From an uncultured Ruminobacter sp. (GTDB lineage: Bacteria; Pseudomonadota; Gammaproteobacteria; Enterobacterales; Succinivibrionaceae), in NCBI GenBank assembly GCA_900767005.1, contig CAAFXL010000374.1:1-10193 (forward strand): DNA of 10,193 nucleotides, read 5' to 3'. The notes below the pieces were generated by a model. The model saw nothing but the letters and a program-made list of their open reading frames with translations. It searched no databases and had not been told where the DNA came from. The translations under genes and the position numbers were made by a program. Of this stretch, positions 7,497 to 10,193 are shown piece by piece (positions within the stretch are counted from its first letter, which is position 1; each line of letters opens with the position of its first letter).

Positions 7497-8339
7497 TTAA
7501 TTTTTTCTTTCTGGAATTTTAGCTTTTTGAACTACTAACCAAACCGCAATAAAAATTAAAATGGTAGCGATAAATTTATCAATGGTATAGGTCGCAAGTC
7601 CCATTAAAACTGCAAGAGTGCAACCAACTACCAGCTGAATATAATGAAATACGCCAACTACTTCTGGGTTAAAATGCTTTTGACCAATGCACATAAATAA
7701 AAATGGTAAGAAAGTTCCTCCAATAATTACGTAGCTTAGTTCACTCCAAGTAATGAATGTCACTTGTGAAAGAGCATCATTATCATAATTACAAATTAAA
7801 AGAGGTAAGATATAGATTGATGAAAATAAAAATAGCCACTTCATCATTACATCAACGCGATATTTCTTAATAAGATTTGCAAAAAACACCATATAAGAAG
7901 CAAAGGAGAACATCGCTAAAATTATAATTAGATCGCCAATAATTGAACCTTCTTTAGTGCTTCCAGAGCTCGAACTTTTTACCATAATAATGGCACCAAT
8001 TAAACCTAAAGTGATGCCGATAACTTGTTTAAGGTTTAATTTTTGTTTTAAAAAGATTATCGCTAAAATAAAAGCAAACACTGGGATTAAGGTTGAAATA
8101 ACTGAGGCGTCAATTGGTGAGGTTAAAGAAAGCCCCCAAATAAATAAGCCTTGGTCACCAACAATCCCAAGGAGAGCAGCAATTGCCATAAGCCCTAGAT
8201 CTTTTAAAGGAACATGTTGTTTGGGTAAAAATAGTGACCAAAAATAAAAAAGGAAAGTACAGCCTATTAATCTAAAACTTGTAAGAACACCTTGATGAAT
8301 TCCTCCTTCGATAGCAGCTTTAGTTTGATTATATTGAAT
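7497..8339 (-). pseudogene. DMT/EamA-family transporter, 5'-truncated
   Basis: Drug/metabolite transporter superfamily permease, a membrane protein with two EamA repeats and normally ten helices and about 300 residues; the substrate is unknown. The first in-frame ATG (8187-8189) would give only 230 residues. The same frame is open upstream to 8339 and encodes good transporter sequence: TKAAIEGGIHQGVLTSFRL followed by a hydrophobic helix. It then hits TGA at 8340-8342. No ATG, GTG or TTG lies in this extension. The first helix with the usual WG motif, perhaps 15-25 residues, is missing. The rest is intact: DQGLFIWGLSLTSPIDASVISTLIPVFA ends the first repeat region, and HFNPEVVGVFHYIQ lies in the second. 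The break falls in the 34-bp palindrome next to a recombinase gene, so insertion of a mobile element is the likely cause. A short product from the internal ATG cannot be excluded. Confidence 0.75.
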
Positions 8340-8355
8340 TCAATATAATCAAACT
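8322..8355. repeat. perfect 34-bp palindrome at the transporter/element junction
   Basis: Both halves are exact reverse complements: agtttgattatattgaa (8322-8338) and ttcaatataatcaaact (8339-8355), centred on an EcoRI site GAATTC. The left half is in frame with the transporter remnant and the right half lies on the recombinase side. It can be read as 13-bp arms around an 8-bp core (tgaattca), the geometry of tyrosine-recombinase core sites. It could instead be an operator or an inverted duplication made at the break. Confidence 0.7.
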
Positions 8356-8439
8356 TATACACAAAAATAAGTTATACATAATTTTAATTAAAAAGCCTTA
8401 TTTTATCGGATTCCTAAATCTATTTTTGTGTATAATTTT
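8351..8439. repeat. inverted repeat TTATACACAAAAATA upstream of the recombinase
   Basis: A perfect 15-bp inverted repeat, ttatacacaaaaata (8355-8369) and tatttttgtgtataa (8421-8435), extends to 18 of 19 pairs over 8351-8369 / 8421-8439. A third TTATACA occurs in direct orientation at 8372-8378, 17 bases after the first. An 8-bp repeat, aaaataag / cttatttt (8364-8371 / 8397-8404), is nested inside. Candidate binding sites for the adjacent recombinases. TTATACACA also fits a relaxed DnaA-box consensus in both arms. Confidence 0.65.
8431..8436 (+). promoter_or_regulatory. candidate -10 box of the recombinase gene
   Basis: TATAAT matches the -10 consensus, 84 bases before the recombinase start and directly after TG. 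No good -35 lies 16-18 bases upstream. It overlaps the right arm of the 15-bp inverted repeat, so a protein bound there would be expected to block transcription. Confidence 0.35.
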
Positions 8440-8519
8440 TATCAATCTCTAATTTCCTTTTTTTAATTCAAGCTAACCTAATATTGCACCAAACCGAGTG
8501 TAATTATTAGGAAAATTTT

Positions 8520-10094
8520 ATGTTTAAAACTAGTGAATTACTAAAACAGCTTGATAAGCAAGGATTTACAAATCTTTATTTATATCAATTGAAGTATATT
8601 CTAAAAAAATTTCAATCATATTTAGATAAAAACTCAATTATTGAGCCATCTTTTCAAAATTTTTGGGATTTTTTACTAACTCTAAGAGGTTCAAATAAAG
8701 ATAGATTTCTTTCTATAATCACATATATAGATTGTACATTTAATATGCATTGGGAAGATCCAAGAAACAATAAACCTTTTACACCTTTACCATTACCTGA
8801 AGTTGAGAAAGTGAATAAGTTTTTTGAACATTATTCTAAAGATGTTTTGCTTCCATTAGACTTTTTAATAATTAGAGTCCATCAATTATTGTTAGAATAT
8901 GGCGAATCAAAATCAAATGCTAATAAATATTTAATAATTCTTAATAGGTTTAGATGGTTTTGTTTTAAAAATAATGAACACAATTTTAATCACAATCTTT
9001 TTGAAGAATATGTTGAGTATGAAAATGAAGTATTAAAAAAGGAGAAACATACTTTTTGGTTAATCAGAATTTTATTCAAAGTTAAAAAGTTTATCAAATT
9101 AGTTGTAGATTTTGGCAGTTTTACTAGAGATGATCTAAAAACAGAACCAAGGATTAAAAAATATAGCAGTGATTTAGAACTGGTTAGATGCAACTTTAAA
9201 AGTTATCTAGTTAATAAACGCAAAAACGCAAAAGCAATTATAGATTATAAAGATTATATTCTTAGACAAATTTTTGATTGCTGTAATATTCAAAATCTCA
9301 ATCAGCTTAAAGAGTTAAATAATATTTCTGTAAATAAAATATTAGAGAATTTTTATAGCAAATGTAATAAAAGCACACTGAGTATCTTAATACCCGTTTT
9401 AAAGAATATTTTGGATTATTTATATAATGAAGGACTAGTTTCTAAAAAATTATCTCCATCGATATTAAAATCTAGATATGTAAAATCTTATGTTCCTCCT
9501 TATTTGACTATTGAGTCTCAGGCAAAACTTAAAGAAACAATTAAGGAAGCTTCAAATCGTGATAAATCTATTATTCTTTTAGCGTTAGAATTAGGTTTAC
9601 GAAAAATCGACATAATAAACCTAAGATTATCTAATCTAGATTTTGAAAAAAAAATGTTAAAGATTGTGCAGCATAAAACTAAAAAGCCTTTAGAGTTGCC
9701 TGTTTTTCCCCACATTCTAGAGACTATAAAAGCTTACCTCAAAGAAGAAAGACCTATTCCTTATAGTGATGATCAAGTTATCTTTTTATCAACATTTCCT
9801 CCTTTTAGACCAATATCATGTTTGTTTTGTATTACTTCAAAATGGTTAAAAAAGGCTGGAATAAAAGCTGAGAATAAAGATTCTAAAGGGACTCATTTAA
9901 TGCGTTATAGCTTGGTTCATGCAATGATGAATAGCGAATCAGATAAATATCTTATAACTCAAACACTTGGTCATAGTATTGACTCTTCAGATCGACCATA
10001 TCTTTCAATGGAAGAACAAATGCTAAAAAAATGTGCTCTAAGCCTTGAGTTAATTGGTCTTGGTAATGGTATTGAGGAGAATGAAAATGTCTGA
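8520..10094 (+). CDS. tyrosine recombinase / integrase, mobile-element encoded
   Basis: A 524-residue tyrosine recombinase with the full catalytic set: R361 in LALELGLRKIDIINLRL, K386 in QHKTKKPLELPV, H459 and R462 in GTHLMRYSLVHA, H485 in TQTLGHS, and Y494 in DRPYLS, nine residues after H485. The catalytic domain covers about 325-505, and residues 215-315 look like the helical core-binding domain. The first 200 residues are extra and appear to hold one or two more SAM-like helical modules, so it is longer than XerC/D-type enzymes (about 300). The Arg is followed by Tyr (HLMRYS) where most relatives have RH. AGGAA six bases upstream supports the ATG. Fifteen of 20 arginine codons are AGA/AGG, against 9 of 26 in lptF-lptG, which suggests foreign origin. 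A second recombinase-like gene overlaps its end, as in RIT or Tn554-type elements. Confidence 0.92.
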   Translation: MFKTSELLKQLDKQGFTNLYLYQLKYILKKFQSYLDKNSIIEPSFQNFWDFLLTLRGSNKDRFLSIITYIDCTFNMHWEDPRNNKPFTPLPLPEVEKVNKFFEHYSKDVLLPLDFLIIRVHQLLLEYGESKSNANKYLIILNRFRWFCFKNNEHNFNHNLFEEYVEYENEVLKKEKHTFWLIRILFKVKKFIKLVVDFGSFTRDDLKTEPRIKKYSSDLELVRCNFKSYLVNKRKNAKAIIDYKDYILRQIFDCCNIQNLNQLKELNNISVNKILENFYSKCNKSTLSILIPVLKNILDYLYNEGLVSKKLSPSILKSRYVKSYVPPYLTIESQAKLKETIKEASNRDKSIILLALELGLRKIDIINLRLSNLDFEKKMLKIVQHKTKKPLELPVFPHILETIKAYLKEERPIPYSDDQVIFLSTFPPFRPISCLFCITSKWLKKAGIKAENKDSKGTHLMRYSLVHAMMNSESDKYLITQTLGHSIDSSDRPYLSMEEQMLKKCALSLELIGLGNGIEENENV

Positions 10095-10193
10095 TTTAGT
10101 ATCTTTAAAATTTAAAAATAAGCTTAAGAGTTCGATGAAGGAACACTTAATTTCTTTTTTAGAACGCAAACGCTTAGCAGGATCTCCATATCA
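10087..10193 (+). CDS. start of a second recombinase-like gene (partial)
   Basis: The frame is open from ATG 10087 to the window edge (35 codons). AGGAG (10075-10079) is seven bases upstream. The in-frame ATG at 10081 is too close to that site, so 10087 is preferred. The start overlaps the last 8 bases of the preceding recombinase, a sign of translational coupling. The segment KEHLISFLERKRLAGSPY resembles the opening of tyrosine-recombinase core-binding domains (a pattern like FLeyKRalGyrY). The catalytic part is outside the window, so identity rests on this short match and on the tandem arrangement. Confidence 0.6.
   Translation, partial: MSDLVSLKFKNKLKSSMKEHLISFLERKRLAGSPY

Noticed and set aside
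8187..8189. ATG 8189 on the minus strand as the true start of the transporter
   Set aside because: It would drop clear transporter sequence (KAAIEGGIHQG and the next helix) encoded upstream in the same frame. Truncation explains the data better.
7957..8247. 96-residue plus-strand frame opposite the transporter
   Set aside because: It is the complement of the transporter coding frame and looks like no known family.
8340..8420. Minus-strand frame reading MYNLFLCISLIILNSI just upstream of the transporter remnant, as a possible displaced helix 1
   Set aside because: It is hydrophobic only because the DNA is AT-rich, it lacks the WG motif of EamA helix 1, it is in another frame and it stops inside the palindrome.
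8355..8435. DnaA-box-like TTATACACA pair as a replication origin
   Set aside because: There are only two boxes plus a partial one, no typical origin neighbours and an integrase next door. Recombinase sites are more likely.
8990..9715. Two minus-strand frames opposite the recombinase
   Set aside because: They are antisense to a gene with a full catalytic set and are low-complexity.
1..10193. CRISPR arrays, tRNA, rRNA and known riboswitches
   Set aside because: No regularly spaced repeats, cloverleaf-like segments or conserved riboswitch cores were seen in the intergenic stretches.

Overview
The window is AT-rich and carries a gammaproteobacterial envelope block: pepA (leucyl aminopeptidase) divergent from the lptF-lptG pair of the lipopolysaccharide exporter, the same arrangement as in E. 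coli and its relatives. DusA, a signal-peptide-bearing Sel1-repeat protein and a DMT-family transporter fit the same kind of Gram-negative, LPS-making bacterium. A DUF5714 protein paired with a thioredoxin-type ArsC is a combination I associate mainly with anaerobes, so an anaerobic or host-associated AT-rich gammaproteobacterium is likely. I cannot name the family.

Layout. Positions 1-197 hold the 3' end of an unrecognised plus-strand gene, separated from convergent pepA by hairpins. pepA (328-1821, minus) and lptF-lptG (2063-4250, plus) diverge from a 241-base spacer, and lptG ends at a clear intrinsic terminator (4316-4349). A candidate promoter then precedes a two-gene unit, DUF5714 plus ArsC-like protein (4456-5550). 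From there to about 8339 everything is on the minus strand: dusA, the Sel1-like protein and a DMT transporter. The dusA terminator hairpin lies inside the 3' end of the convergent arsC-like gene.

The most interesting part is 8320-10193. The transporter has lost its 5' end: its frame stays open upstream of the first ATG, through recognisable transporter sequence, and stops inside a perfect 34-bp palindrome (8322-8355). Beyond it are a 15-bp perfect inverted repeat (8355-8369 / 8421-8435), a candidate promoter on the right arm, and a 524-residue tyrosine recombinase with a complete catalytic set. A second gene that begins like another recombinase overlaps it by 8 bases and runs off the window. 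The simplest reading is the left end of a multi-recombinase mobile element (of the RIT / Tn554 style) inserted into the transporter gene. The palindrome would be the junction, possibly with one half-site from the host gene and one from the element. The other end of the element is outside the window, so this is inference.
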